A stretch of DNA of 64,000 bases from Streptomyces zagrosensis (lineage in GTDB: Bacteria; Actinomycetota; Actinomycetes; Streptomycetales; Streptomycetaceae). Below the pieces are notes generated by a model. The model was not told the origin of the DNA. It did no database searches and was given only the letters and a program-made list of their open reading frames with translations. Numbering within the stretch: position 1 is the first letter of the stretch; each line of letters opens with the position of its first letter. Shown in pieces: positions 17,174 through 26,299 of the stretch. The stretch spans positions 274,714 to 338,713 of the forward strand of contig NZ_JACHJL010000010.1 in assembly GCF_014203645.1 (NCBI RefSeq), written 5' to 3'. A program made the position numbers and the translations under genes.

Positions 17174-17983
17174 ATGTTCGAACCTGCCATGCAGTCCCCT
17201 GGTCTCGCCGCGCGGTGTGTCCGGGTGCTGCTGTCGCCACGCGCCCGGCTCGGCCTGCTCATCATGCTGCTGGCCGGCGCGGGCGCGATGGTGCTGGTCT
17301 TCGAGCCGCAGCGGCTGCTGAGCACGGGGTGGCCCCCGCAGATGTCAGGCGCCGCCGCCGTGATGGTGTTCGCAGCGGTGTACGGGGTGTGCACCTCGGC
17401 CCTGGTGCCAAGGCCGCTGCTCAACCTCGCGGCGGGCGCGTTGTTCGGCAGCCAGGCGGGGTTGCCTGCCGCCGTGGCCGGGACCGTCATCGGCGCCGGC
17501 ATCGCCTTCGGGCTCGGGCGGCTGCTCGGGCAGGACGCGCTACGGCCGCTGCTGCGGGCCAAGTTCCTTGCGGCGGCCGATCGGCAACTGAGCAATCATG
17601 GGTTCCGCTCGATGCTCGCGCTGCGGCTGTTTCCGGGGGTGCCCTTCGCCGCCGCGAACTACTGCGCGGCGATCTCGCGGATGGGTTGGCTGCCGTTCTT
17701 GTTGGCGACGGGCCTTGGCAGCGTGCCCAACACGGCCGCCTATGTGATCGCGGGCAGCCGCGCCTCGTCCCCCACCTCGCCCGTCTTCATCGCCGCCATG
17801 GCCTTCATCGCCGTCACGGGCCTCATGGCCGTGCTGGTTGCCTGGCGCAAGCGCGCGCGGCTGCGCGGCGAGACCGCGCCAGCGCAAGATGACAAGCAAG
17901 ATGACAAGCAAGAGGGCTGCATAGGAAGCACAAGGCAAGACAAGCAAGCCCTGCTGGAACACACGGCAACGCCAGGTCCATGA
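17174..17983 (+). CDS. TVP38/TMEM64 family membrane protein
   Basis: The 269-residue protein has 5-6 hydrophobic segments and the family core: ALVPRPLLNLAAGALFG, IGAGIAFGLGRLLGQDALRPLL, FRSMLALRLFPGVPFAAANYCAA (the conserved R-x-x-P region) and LPFLLATGLGSVPNTAAYVIAG. These proteins share the DedA/VTT fold. The C-terminal tail is hydrophilic with repeated DDKQ. The ATG at 17174 was chosen because hydrophobicity starts soon after it. Confidence 0.86.
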   Translation: MFEPAMQSPGLAARCVRVLLSPRARLGLLIMLLAGAGAMVLVFEPQRLLSTGWPPQMSGAAAVMVFAAVYGVCTSALVPRPLLNLAAGALFGSQAGLPAAVAGTVIGAGIAFGLGRLLGQDALRPLLRAKFLAAADRQLSNHGFRSMLALRLFPGVPFAAANYCAAISRMGWLPFLLATGLGSVPNTAAYVIAGSRASSPTSPVFIAAMAFIAVTGLMAVLVAWRKRARLRGETAPAQDDKQDDKQEGCIGSTRQDKQALLEHTATPGP

Positions 17984-18260
17984 CAGCCCGCATACGCCCG
18001 TAACCGAGGGCTCTGTCCGCTCCTTCACGAACGGGCGCTACGCTGCCCCTGACTGGTGGATGATCGTGGTCGGGCCGTGGCCCTAGCGCCGCGCAGCTCA
18101 CTAGTGTCCCGTCAGCTCACTCAGCGAAAGTCAGCATGAGTCCGGCCAGACCAGATTCCGTATGACCGCACACACGCACCGCAAGCCTGCCCAGAAACCG
18201 CCTTTGGCCTGCAATGTTGCTGGTCAGAACGTGATCAGCATTTGGATGGCATAGATATCG

Positions 18261-19133
18261 ATGTCTTGGTTTGAATCCTTCATCCTCGGACTCGTCCAGG
18301 GCTTGACCGAGTTTCTGCCGATCTCCTCCAGTGCCCATTTGCGGCTGACGGCGGCATTCGCCGGGTGGAGCGATCCCGGGCCGGCCTTCACCGCGATCAC
18401 TCAGATCGGCACCGAGGCCGCAGTGATCATTTATTTCCGCAAGGACATTGCGCGGATCATCTCCGCCTGGGCACGGTCGTTGGTCAACAAGCAGCTACGC
18501 AGCGATCACGACGCCAAGATGGGCTGGCTGGTGATCGTCGGCTCGATCCCGATCGGCGTGCTCGGGCTGACGCTGCAAGATGCGATCGATGGCCCGTTCC
18601 GCGATCTGCGACTGATCGCGACGACGCTCATCGTGCTGGGCGTGGTGCTCGCCATCGCGGACCGACTCGCGGCCAGGGACGAGACGGGCGGTCGCCATCG
18701 GGCGGTCAAGCACCGCAAGGACCTCAACGCGTTGACCACCAAGGACGGTCTGCTGTTCGGCATCTGTCAGGCCATGGCGCTGGTGCCCGGGGTGTCCCGC
18801 TCAGGTGCCACCATCAGTGGTGGCCTCTTCCTCGGCTACACCCGCGAAGCCGCGGCACGCTACTCCTTCCTGCTCGCCATCCCGGCCGTGCTGGCCTCCG
18901 GTGCGTTCGAGCTCAAGGACGCGAGTGAGGGTCATGTGTCCTGGGGTCCGACGATTTTCGCCACGATCATCGCGTTTATCGTGGGATACGCGGTGATCGC
19001 ATGGTTCATGAAGTTCATCTCAACAAAGAGCTTCATGCCGTTCGTCTACTACCGCGTGCTGCTCGGCCTGGTGATCTTCGCCCTGGTCGGCTCCGACGCA
19101 CTGAGCCCGCACGCGGGCGAGTCGGGCGACTAG
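18261..19133 (+). CDS. uppP: Undecaprenyl-diphosphatase
   Basis: The 290-residue membrane protein removes a phosphate from undecaprenyl-diphosphate so the lipid carrier can be reused for peptidoglycan; it is also known as BacA from bacitracin resistance. Both signature regions are present: LTEFLPISSSAHL near residues 16-28 with the catalytic Glu and Ser, and PGVSRSGATI near residues 174-183 with the catalytic Arg. About eight hydrophobic helices follow the family layout. The stop codon lies in a perfect palindrome. Confidence 0.95.
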   Translation: MSWFESFILGLVQGLTEFLPISSSAHLRLTAAFAGWSDPGPAFTAITQIGTEAAVIIYFRKDIARIISAWARSLVNKQLRSDHDAKMGWLVIVGSIPIGVLGLTLQDAIDGPFRDLRLIATTLIVLGVVLAIADRLAARDETGGRHRAVKHRKDLNALTTKDGLLFGICQAMALVPGVSRSGATISGGLFLGYTREAAARYSFLLAIPAVLASGAFELKDASEGHVSWGPTIFATIIAFIVGYAVIAWFMKFISTKSFMPFVYYRVLLGLVIFALVGSDALSPHAGESGD

Positions 19134-19140
19134 TCGCCCG
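19123..19140 (+). terminator. Palindrome overlapping the uppP stop codon
   Basis: CGGGCGACTAGTCGCCCG is a perfect 18-bp palindrome with the TAG stop at its centre. It may act as a terminator or mRNA end, inferred from position only. Confidence 0.5.
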
Positions 19141-19333
19141 GTGAGGCGGAATTGGCCGGGGGTGTGCCGGGTTTGGCCCATACTGACCGCGCCCCCTGTC
19201 CCACCCCCCGCCCGCTGGGCAAAGAACCGGCCGCGCGAAAATCGCCCCGCCCCGCGCCATGAGGCGACGGTGCGGGGCGTGCCGCATTGCGGGCCGTTGT
19301 GCCGTTTCCCGCCGGCGGTGGCGCGGGGCAGGC

Positions 19334-19744
19334 TCAGACCCCGTGTCGCTCGCGTCCGGTGCGCCAGTCCGCGACCACGTGCTCGGGGTCGAGGGGAACT
19401 AGGTTGAGCGGCGGGCCCTCGGGCGGTCGGGCCAGTGCCCCGCGAATCTTCTCGTTGATCTCCGTGATGATCCGCCGCACCACGCGCTCGGACGGGGCCT
19501 TGGCCGCCGCCTCCAGCGCGTCCTCCACCTCCTTGCGCAGCACCAGGCTGGGTGGCAGGAAGGAGATGTGTTCGCGCGCCATCTTCTCCTTGATCCACCA
19601 GGACTCGTCGTAGGGCGCGGTCGGGCGGTCGAGCGGCTTTCCGAAGCCAGGCAGTTTCTCGAACTCCCCGCGCTCGGCAGCCTCTCGGATCTGTTTATCG
19701 ACAAAGCTCTCGAAGCTGACACCGGGCGGCTTACGCTCTGTCAT
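19334..19744 (-). CDS. DUF1992 (DnaJ-homologue subfamily C member 28-like) protein
   Basis: The 136-residue protein carries the conserved DUF1992 block: SFVDKQIREAAERGEFEKLP, then GFGKPLDRP and a helical region WWIKEKMAREH. The domain is widespread in bacteria and eukaryotes without an established reaction. The ATG at 19744 has GGGAGAG about 10 nt upstream. Confidence 0.85.
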   Translation of the reverse strand: MTERKPPGVSFESFVDKQIREAAERGEFEKLPGFGKPLDRPTAPYDESWWIKEKMAREHISFLPPSLVLRKEVEDALEAAAKAPSERVVRRIITEINEKIRGALARPPEGPPLNLVPLDPEHVVADWRTGRERHGV

Positions 19745-19898
19745 GGTGCGGCTCTCCCTCATCCGGGCCACGGCGGGTGGCGTACTACCAGACGCACAAC
19801 CGAGGGTAAGAGATGCCCACCGGCCGCCGGCAGCCGGGCAGGGAAAGCGCCGCATCCGCACCTTCACCCAGAAACCCCACCGGATGCCGCTTCCACGG

Positions 19899-20115
19899 TC
19901 ACCACTCCGCGAGCTCCGCCCGGATCGCGCCCGTGTGCTGGCCGAGCGCCTGTGCCGCGCCCATCCGCATGCGCCAGCAGCGCATGGGCGGTGAACTCGG
20001 CGAGGCAGGCAGGCAGACAGACAGACAGACAGACAGAATCTAGGTGAGCTCGACATCGCCCGGTTGTCGTCGCGCGAAGTCACCGCCCGGCCGCTCGACC
20101 TTGATGACTCGGGCC
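19899..20115 (-). pseudogene. Deleted CaiB/BaiF-type CoA transferase
   Basis: On the minus strand two pieces of a class III CoA transferase survive in the right order. The N-terminal piece (20041-20115) reads GARVIKVERPGGDFAR, the typical DLGA-VIKVE-PGGD region. The C-terminal piece (19899-19964 and just upstream) reads AQALGQHTGAIRAELAEW, the ALGQHT ending of the family. About 300 residues between them are gone and replaced by a tetranucleotide repeat. A one-base frameshift also separates ADLG from ARVIK. No product is expected. Confidence 0.65.
20004..20036. repeat. Tetranucleotide microsatellite
   Basis: GGCA followed by about six GACA/ACAG units. It lies at the deletion junction of the CoA transferase remnant. 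Confidence 0.85.
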
Positions 20116-20247
20116 CCAGATCAGCGTGCCACGGCTTGGTGACTGGCCGCGGTACACAGCGATGGCCGCGCTGGTCATCGCCGGTGCGGTGGCCGGCGGC
20201 CGGGCGCTGCGCACAGCGGGCACCGGGCCGCCGGGTGGTCCGGTGCG

Positions 20248-21324
20248 TCAGCAGCGGGGCGCGGCAACCACCGTGGGGTCCTGATGCGCCACAGGGGCCG
20301 GCTGCCCCACGGGAGCCGGGGTGGGCGGGTGGTGGAGAGTCACGCGAGGGGCGGGCGCCGCCAGCGCTGTTGGCGGCGTTGACGGTGCCGGCGAGAGCGC
20401 TGCGGGCAGTATCGATGGCTGCGGCGCCGCAGCGGTCGTGGCCTTGCCCCGGCGCGTCATGCCCACGCCGACCAGCACGACTGCCATGCCCGCGATCACC
20501 CGTACGCTCAAGGGTTCATCCAGGACAACCGCTCCAAGGCCGACCGAGACCACCGGCAGCAGATAGCCCACGGTGGCCGCGTTGGTGGCGCCTTCGTCGG
20601 CGATGATGCGGTACGTGAGGTGGAAGGTGACGCCGGTGGCGACGACCCCCAGCACCACGGCCGCGACCAGCGCCTTCGGGGCCAACTCAAGATGCTCCAG
20701 GCCGCCCGTCGGCACGGTGAGCACCGTCAGACCGGTGGCCGCGATGAGCTGCGCCGTGGACAGCGCGAGGGTAGGTGTGCCCTTGCCGACGAGGTGGCGC
20801 CCCATGTAGGTGAAGGCGATGGCGTAGCTCGCGGCGGCCCCAAGGATGGCCAGTGCGCCCCAGCTCACAAGCCCCGCTTGCCGCCACGGTGCGAAGATCA
20901 GCACAATGCCGGCGAAGCCGAGCAACAGCCCGCCCAGCCGCACCGGCCGCAGCCCGCGCTCGGTGCCGATGGTCACGCCGATCAGCAGGGACCATAGCGG
21001 AGTGGTCGCATTCAGCACCCCGGCCAGGCCCGAATCGATGGTCTGCTGGCCCAGGCTGAACAGGGCGAACGGCAGCGCATTGCAAAAGAACGCCGCGACG
21101 AACAGGTGTCGCCATATCGTCCGGCCGCGCGGCAGCCGCACGCGCATCGAGGCACACAGCCCCAGGAGCAGAAGCGCCCCCAGCGCGCAGCGGGTCAGCG
21201 TGACCTGGACGGGCGACAGCCCCTCCAGCGCCAGCTTGATCCACAAGAAGGTCGATCCCCACAACAGGGCCAGCACACCGACGCGTGCACCCGCCCAACT
21301 CATCCCGCGTTCACCGCTGCTCAC
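20248..21324 (-). CDS. EamA/DMT family exporter
   Basis: The 358-residue protein contains ten hydrophobic helices as two EamA domains, starting with LALLWGSTFLWIKLALEGLSP and including LLGFAGIVLIFAPW at the end of the first. Drug/metabolite transporters of this group (RhtA-like) export amino acids or toxic metabolites. The last ~60 residues are a Pro/Ala-rich tail. The GTG at 21324 is favoured because GGAGGAG lies 7-8 nt upstream; an ATG at 21303 is the alternative. It is divergent from a LysR gene 105 bp away, the usual regulator-exporter arrangement. Confidence 0.87.
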   Translation of the reverse strand: MSSGERGMSWAGARVGVLALLWGSTFLWIKLALEGLSPVQVTLTRCALGALLLLGLCASMRVRLPRGRTIWRHLFVAAFFCNALPFALFSLGQQTIDSGLAGVLNATTPLWSLLIGVTIGTERGLRPVRLGGLLLGFAGIVLIFAPWRQAGLVSWGALAILGAAASYAIAFTYMGRHLVGKGTPTLALSTAQLIAATGLTVLTVPTGGLEHLELAPKALVAAVVLGVVATGVTFHLTYRIIADEGATNAATVGYLLPVVSVGLGAVVLDEPLSVRVIAGMAVVLVGVGMTRRGKATTAAAPQPSILPAALSPAPSTPPTALAAPAPRVTLHHPPTPAPVGQPAPVAHQDPTVVAAPRC

Positions 21325-21428
21325 CCTGCATCTCCTCCGTCCGGTCGCCGTCGTTCGTAAGAAACGATCCCGCACCCAATACGACAGGACAAGCGCAAAG
21401 TTGAACACGTACCATTAAGCTGTCCTAC

Positions 21429-22364
21429 ATGTTGGATGTGAGACGTATGCAGGTGCTTCGCGCGGTGGTCACCAGCGGATCGGTCACCGCGGCGGCGGCC
21501 AACCTCGGGTACACCCCGTCCGCCGTCAGTCAGCAGGTCGCGGCCCTGGAGAAGCAGGCAGGGACCGCCCTTTTGGAACGCGTGGGCCGCGGCGTGCGGC
21601 CTACGGCCGCCGGCCGGCTACTGACCGAGCACGCGGCCATCATCAGCAAGAACCTCGCCGAGGCGGAGACGGCGCTGGCCGATCTGCGAGCCGGACGTAC
21701 CGGCCGGCTGATCGTCCGCTACTTCGCCACCGCGGGCGCCGTGCTCGTCGCGCCCGCCCTGGCTGAACTGCGCCGCGAACACCCAGGTGTGCGGATCGAG
21801 TTGAAGCTCATCGAACCTGATGATCCGCTGCCCGAGGTGGAGCAGGGCAGCGCCGATCTGGCCATCGTGGTGCGACCGCGCGATCGGCTCCGCGACGGCG
21901 TCCGCCTGGTGCGGCTCCTTGACGACCCGTACGACGCGGTGCTGCCCATCGGGCACCCGCTGGCGGCCGAACCCGTACTCGACCTCGCCAAGCTCGCCGA
22001 TGATCCGTGGGTGGGCAGCGAGCCGCCCGGTCCCTGTCTTGAGCCGGTGCTCGACGCCTGTGCCGCCGCCGGATTCAGCCCGGACTTCGTGGTGGAGAGC
22101 GAGGACTACGCCACCGCTCAGGGCTTCGTCGCCGCGGGCCTTGGCGTTGGGCTGATGCCGCGCATGGGGCTGCGAAACCGCCACCCGGGCGTCACGGTGC
22201 GCCCGGTTCGCAACCCGGAACCGGTACGGGCGATCTACGCCGCAGTACGAGAGGTATCACTGGCCCAGCCCGCGCTGCACGGCCTGCTGGACGCGCTACG
22301 CGCCGCCGCCAGCACACCCCACCTCACCGGGCAGCCCTGCACGCCGGAAGCCAGCGCCAACTAG
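21429..22364 (+). CDS. LysR family transcriptional regulator
   Basis: The 311-residue protein has an N-terminal winged helix (residues 1-62: MQVLRAVVTSGSVTAAAANLGYTPSAVSQQVAALEKQAGTALLER) and a periplasmic-binding-like effector domain from ~90 to 295. It is divergent from the EamA exporter gene and most likely regulates it in response to the exported compound. Start is the ATG at 21429, with no strong ribosome binding site. Confidence 0.9.
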   Translation: MLDVRRMQVLRAVVTSGSVTAAAANLGYTPSAVSQQVAALEKQAGTALLERVGRGVRPTAAGRLLTEHAAIISKNLAEAETALADLRAGRTGRLIVRYFATAGAVLVAPALAELRREHPGVRIELKLIEPDDPLPEVEQGSADLAIVVRPRDRLRDGVRLVRLLDDPYDAVLPIGHPLAAEPVLDLAKLADDPWVGSEPPGPCLEPVLDACAAAGFSPDFVVESEDYATAQGFVAAGLGVGLMPRMGLRNRHPGVTVRPVRNPEPVRAIYAAVREVSLAQPALHGLLDALRAAASTPHLTGQPCTPEASAN

Positions 22365-22518
22365 CCACACGCTGCACCAGGTCAACCCATGGGTCGGTGG
22401 CGACGCCAGGTCGCCGCCGGGGGACCCCACAGGCCCGCACGCTCCCCCACGGCCCAGGAGCGCCAGGCCGGCACGCCCCTCGCGGGTACGCCACCTGGGG
22501 CGTGACTGCGCGGTCAGC

Positions 22519-22586
22519 GTTGCTACGTGGCCAGTGCCGCTACGTGGCCAGCGTTGGTACGGAGCCAGTGCTGCTACGTGACCAGT
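22519..22586. repeat. Four 17-bp tandem repeats at the end of the Gfo/Idh/MocA gene
   Basis: Units at 22519, 22536, 22553 and 22570 share the pattern GyTGsTACGTGGCCAGT. The last unit holds the stop codon and final codons of the minus-strand gene, so the array runs from the coding end into the 3' flank. Confidence 0.85.
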
Positions 22587-23473
22587 GCCTGGGTGACGAC
22601 GCGCTCGCACAGTTCGTGCGTGCGCAGTGCGTCCTGCGCGTCGAGAAACCGCCCGGCGCGCACGGCGTCCAGGAAGGACAGGGTGATCTGCTCAATGCCC
22701 CGCTGCCGTGCGACCGGCACCCAGTCGCCCCGGCGGCGCACGCTCGGCTGACCCTTGTGGTCCACGATGTCGGCGAGGTTGAGCACCTGGCGCTTGGTGC
22801 CCTCGCCGGAGACCTCCAGGATCTCTTCGGTGGAGCCGCTCATCCGGTTCATGGTGCCAACCGCTGAGAAACCGTCGCCGGAGAGCTGAAGCAGCACATG
22901 GTGCATCAGCCCGTTCCGGATCTTCGCGCGAACGTCGATGTGCTCGATCGGCCCAGGCGCCAGGAAGCGCAGGGTGTCAACGACATGGATGAAGTCGTCC
23001 AGTACCAATGTGCGCGGGTCCTCGGCGAGGCCGACCCGGTTCTTCTGCATCAGGATCAGATCGCGCGGATGGTCGGCACACTGGGCGTAACCGGGCGCGT
23101 AACGGCGGTTGAAGCCCACCATCAGGCTGACTGCGCGCTTCGCCGCGAGAGCAACGATGCGCTGGCTGTCGGCAAGTTCGTAGGCGATCGGCTTGTCCAC
23201 GTACGTGGGCACCCCGGCCTCGACCAGGCGCGTGACGATCTCGGCGTGTGCGCCGGTCGGTGCGTGCACGAACGCCGCGTCAAGTCCGGCCGCCAACAAT
23301 GAGTCCAGATGCGGATGGCGCTGCGCGGCGGGGATACGCAGCGCGTCGCCGACGCTGTGCAAGGTGGCTGGGGTACGCGTCGTCAGATGCGGCTCGACAC
23401 CCGGCTGAGCGGCGATGACCGGTAGATACGCCTTGCGCGCGATGTCTCCCAGGCCAATGCAGCCAACCTTCAC
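22574..23473 (-). CDS. Gfo/Idh/MocA family oxidoreductase
   Basis: The 299-residue NAD(P)-dependent enzyme begins with the Rossmann motif VGCIGLGDIARKAYLPVIA and continues with the VHAPTGAHAEIV and GVPTYVDKPIAYELADSQ strands; the DKP(I) lysine is the family's key residue. The C-terminal half (from ~120) is the substrate-binding beta sheet domain, with MVGFNRRYAPGY. Members oxidise sugars, inositols or related polyols. The start is the GTG at 23473 with GAGGGAGGG upstream. The stop lies in a 17-bp tandem repeat. Confidence 0.88.
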   Translation of the reverse strand: MKVGCIGLGDIARKAYLPVIAAQPGVEPHLTTRTPATLHSVGDALRIPAAQRHPHLDSLLAAGLDAAFVHAPTGAHAEIVTRLVEAGVPTYVDKPIAYELADSQRIVALAAKRAVSLMVGFNRRYAPGYAQCADHPRDLILMQKNRVGLAEDPRTLVLDDFIHVVDTLRFLAPGPIEHIDVRAKIRNGLMHHVLLQLSGDGFSAVGTMNRMSGSTEEILEVSGEGTKRQVLNLADIVDHKGQPSVRRRGDWVPVARQRGIEQITLSFLDAVRAGRFLDAQDALRTHELCERVVTQALVT

Positions 23474-23772
23474 AGACCCTCCCTCATCCACGCGCCCACC
23501 GCGCGCCTCGCCTGCGCCGGTATGGCGGCGCTCCCGTGCCCCTGCGGCGACAGCATCCGGTACCGCTGTTACTGCTGTGCCGCTGTGCTCGGGCAGCATA
23601 CGTGCTGGGGGCAGACCGCTGACCAGCGCATCACCCCTGTCGCGGGGCACCGACCGGGCCCCTCGCGCGCTGCGGCTGCGCCCCGGGGGCCGCCTCGGGC
23701 CACTGGCCGTGTGTCCCTCCCGCACCGCCGCGAAAGGCGGATAATGCGTGGCCCGCCGCGTACCGGCGGACC

Positions 23773-24321
23773 ATGATGGCCGCTATGACTACGACCGATA
23801 TCTCTGCGACCGCCTCCTCCGTAGCCCGCGCGGACCGCCGCGAACCCCCGCTGATCGCGGAGGAACGCAGCATGCTGGAGGGTTGGCTCGACTATCACCG
23901 GGAGACGCTGGCCCTCAAGTGCGAGGGCCTGACCACGGCCCAGTTGCGCGAGGCGTCCACGCCGCCCTCCGACCTCTCACTGCTCGGCCTCGTACGGCAT
24001 ATGACCGATGTGGAACGCAACTGGTTTCGCCGCGTCCTGTCCGCCGAGGACGCCCCGCCGCTGTATTGGTCCACCGAGGCCCCGGACGGCGATTTCGAGG
24101 TGGCCGATGCCGATCCCCAGGAGAGCATGGCCGCCTGGCGTGCCGAGATAACGCTCGCCCGAGAGGCGGCTGCGGGCCGCACCCTCGATGACACCGCTTC
24201 TCGACGGGATGAGACGTTCAGCCTGCGCTGGATCTACATCCACATGATCGAGGAGTACGCGCGGCACAACGGCCACGCGGACCTGATCCGGCAGCGGATC
24301 GACGGCGCGACTGGCGAGTAG
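23773..24321 (+). CDS. DinB/DUF664 family protein (mycothiol-dependent enzyme fold)
   Basis: The 182-residue protein is a four-helix bundle of the DinB/YfiT type, seen in MLEGWLDYHRETLALKCEGLT, LSLLGLVRHMTDVERNWFRRVL and WIYIHMIEEYARHNGHADLIRQ. The three metal-ligand histidines are in VRHM, IHM and RHNGHAD. Actinobacterial members are often thiol (mycothiol) transferases, but the reaction here is unknown. The start may be the ATG at 23773 or 23785. Confidence 0.85.
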   Translation: MMAAMTTTDISATASSVARADRREPPLIAEERSMLEGWLDYHRETLALKCEGLTTAQLREASTPPSDLSLLGLVRHMTDVERNWFRRVLSAEDAPPLYWSTEAPDGDFEVADADPQESMAAWRAEITLAREAAAGRTLDDTASRRDETFSLRWIYIHMIEEYARHNGHADLIRQRIDGATGE

Positions 24322-24344
24322 GGTCACGGCTGGTCGTGGCCATG

Positions 24345-25082
24345 TCACGGCCGCGGCCGATGCTCCGGCGGCGGCGCGTGTTCGTCCGGTGCACCGGACA
24401 GCCGCAGTTCCATCCGCCCGATCGCCGCGCGCACCCCGTTGCCGTACGGGTCGTCCGCTAGCACCCCAGACGCCGCCTTGGCCAAGTCGAGTTGGGCCCG
24501 GGCCGCGTCCGGGCGGCCGAGTTTGACGTAGTCGGCGGCAAGGTTGAGGTGCAGCGATGGGTAGAACCCGCGCACCGCCGCTACTCTCTCCTGCCGCATG
24601 GCTTGCGCCTGCTCCTCGCCCAGTTGGCCGCCTTCCTCACCGGGCGCCCCCGCATCGCCAGTCGGCCCCAGCGCCTCCCCCAGCGGCGCCCCGGCGTGGT
24701 CTGTCGGCAGGTGCAGTTCGGGCTCGGCTACGGGCCGCGCGGCACGCTCCGCCGCGTCACCCGAGCGCGCTGCGTGCCCTTCGCCCACTGCTTCTTCCGA
24801 TGTGCTCGCTTCCTCGCCTCGCCCCCTCATCAGCCGATCAGCGGCGGTCAAGGCCCGTAGGTCCCAGGCCAGTTCGTCGGCCGGGTCGTCCTGGGTGTCG
24901 GCCAGATAGTGCGCCAACGTGCAGTGGTGCAGCGCATCGCCGTCCGCGCCGATCTCCTGCCATAGCTCCCCGAGGCGGTTCCTCGCCTCTTCGCGGTCAC
25001 CGCCTCTGTGCAGCATCACCGCCTGCCCGATCCGGGTCAGCATGGCGTCCGACGACGCCTCCTCCTGCTGCTTGGCCACCAT
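24345..25082 (-). CDS. Tetratricopeptide-like protein with an acidic low-complexity insert
   Basis: The 245-residue protein has helical repeats at both ends: AMLTRIGQAVMLHRGGDREEARNRLGELWQEIG at the N-terminus and YPSLHLNLAADYVKLGRPDAARAQLDLAKAA near residue 190. Between them (about 95-165) is an Ala/Glu/Gly-rich disordered insert. It looks like the common actinobacterial TPR protein of unknown role, perhaps a scaffold. The start codon is close to a GGGAGG, and the next GTG is equally possible. Confidence 0.75.
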   Translation of the reverse strand: MVAKQQEEASSDAMLTRIGQAVMLHRGGDREEARNRLGELWQEIGADGDALHHCTLAHYLADTQDDPADELAWDLRALTAADRLMRGRGEEASTSEEAVGEGHAARSGDAAERAARPVAEPELHLPTDHAGAPLGEALGPTGDAGAPGEEGGQLGEEQAQAMRQERVAAVRGFYPSLHLNLAADYVKLGRPDAARAQLDLAKAASGVLADDPYGNGVRAAIGRMELRLSGAPDEHAPPPEHRPRP

Positions 25083-25320
25083 GGCCTCCCATCTGTCGCC
25101 CCGATGTTCCCCGTGGTCGGCCCGACGCTAACCGCAGCCACCAGCGATCCGGCTCAGGCGCCAGCGAGAGGCCGGGATGGGCCAGGAGCCGACCCGACCG
25201 GCGAACACGCGGCCGAATGCAGTCCCGGGCCCGAGCCGAGTAGCCCTCGGGCCCAGGCATCGGCCACGTCCGGGCGGCTCCGCCGCCGGATAAGGAGCGG
25301 CCCGCGGCACCCCGGACCCT

Positions 25321-25355
25321 GCACCCCGCACCCCGCACCCCGCACCCCGCACCCC
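25321..25355. repeat. Five tandem 7-bp units
   Basis: GCACCCC is repeated five times exactly, in the gap between the ung 3' end and the TPR gene start. Confidence 0.9.
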
Positions 25356-25372
25356 GCACGAGCGTCCGCTAG

Positions 25373-26053
25373 CTACGCGCCCAGATGGGGTATCCGCCAG
25401 TCGATCGGCTGGTGGCCCTGCGCCGCGACCGCACCGTTGATCTGTGTGAACGGTTTGGAGCCGAAGAACAGCCGAGCGGACAGCGGCGAGGGGTGCGCGC
25501 CCTGCACCACGGCGTGCCGCTCGGTGTCGATCAGCGGCAGCTTCTTCTTGGCGTAGTTCCCCCAGAGCACAAAGACGGCCGGGTCGGGCCGGGCGTTCAC
25601 GGCCCGGATCACCGCATCGGTGAAGGTCTCCCACCCCTTGCCCTTATGGGAGTTGGCCTCACCTGACCGCACCGTCAGCACCGCGTTCAACAGCAGCACG
25701 CCCTGCTGGGCCCAAGGCATCAAATAGCCGTTGTCGGGAATGGGGTGGCCAAGCTCATCGTGCATTTCCTTGTAGATGTTCCGCAGCGAGGGCGGGGTCT
25801 TGACGCCTGGGCGCACCGAAAAGCACAGCCCGTGTCCCTGCCCCTCACCGTGGTACGGGTCCTGTCCGAGGATCAGCACCTTCACCTGGTCGTACGGGGT
25901 GGCATCCAGCGCGGCGAACACCTCATCGCGCGGCGGGTACACGGGGCCGCGCGCCCGCTCCTCCTCGACGAACTCGGTGAGCTGCGGGAAGTACGGTTTG
26001 AGCAGCTCGTCGCCCAGGGCGTCTTGCCAGGACTCGGGCAGCATGTCGGTCAC
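25373..26053 (-). CDS. ung: Uracil-DNA glycosylase (family 1)
   Basis: The 226-residue enzyme excises uracil from DNA to start base-excision repair. It has the catalytic water-activating loop ILGQDPYHGEGQGHGLCFSV (Asp and His), the PPSLRNIYKE proline loop, the GVLLLNAVLTVR strand and the HPSPLS loop with the second catalytic His. Length matches the family. The start is the GTG at 26053 (MTDMLPESW) with AAAGGA upstream. Confidence 0.95.
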   Translation of the reverse strand: MTDMLPESWQDALGDELLKPYFPQLTEFVEEERARGPVYPPRDEVFAALDATPYDQVKVLILGQDPYHGEGQGHGLCFSVRPGVKTPPSLRNIYKEMHDELGHPIPDNGYLMPWAQQGVLLLNAVLTVRSGEANSHKGKGWETFTDAVIRAVNARPDPAVFVLWGNYAKKKLPLIDTERHAVVQGAHPSPLSARLFFGSKPFTQINGAVAAQGHQPIDWRIPHLGA

Positions 26054-26198
26054 TTGGGTGTTCCTTTGGTCCGTTCGGGCTTGACGGTTACGAACGTACC
26101 CCCGGCCACTGACATTGGCCGCCGCGCACCGCTCCCTCGCCCAGCGCCTCGCTGCCCGCGCCCCCGCTCGTACGCTCAACCGCGTCCAACGCGGGAGG

Positions 26199-26232
26199 CC
26201 CGGGCGCTGGTTCGTGCGAACCAGCGCCCGGG
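26199..26232 (-). terminator. Long perfect hairpin between the SDR genes and ung
   Basis: A 16-bp perfect stem (left arm CCCGGGCGCTGGTTCG) with a 2-nt loop sits about 70 bp downstream of the SDR stop on the minus strand. It probably terminates the two-gene SDR operon before ung. Confidence 0.7.
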
Positions 26233-26299
26233 GTAACTCCGCCATCACCGCTTTCGCGGACCGTACTCAACGCGCCGGCCGGCGTCTGGGCACCGCGCG

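Noticed and set aside
25321..25355. GCACCCC array as a CRISPR or telomere-like repeat
   Set aside because: The unit is 7 bp without spacers, so it is a simple microsatellite.
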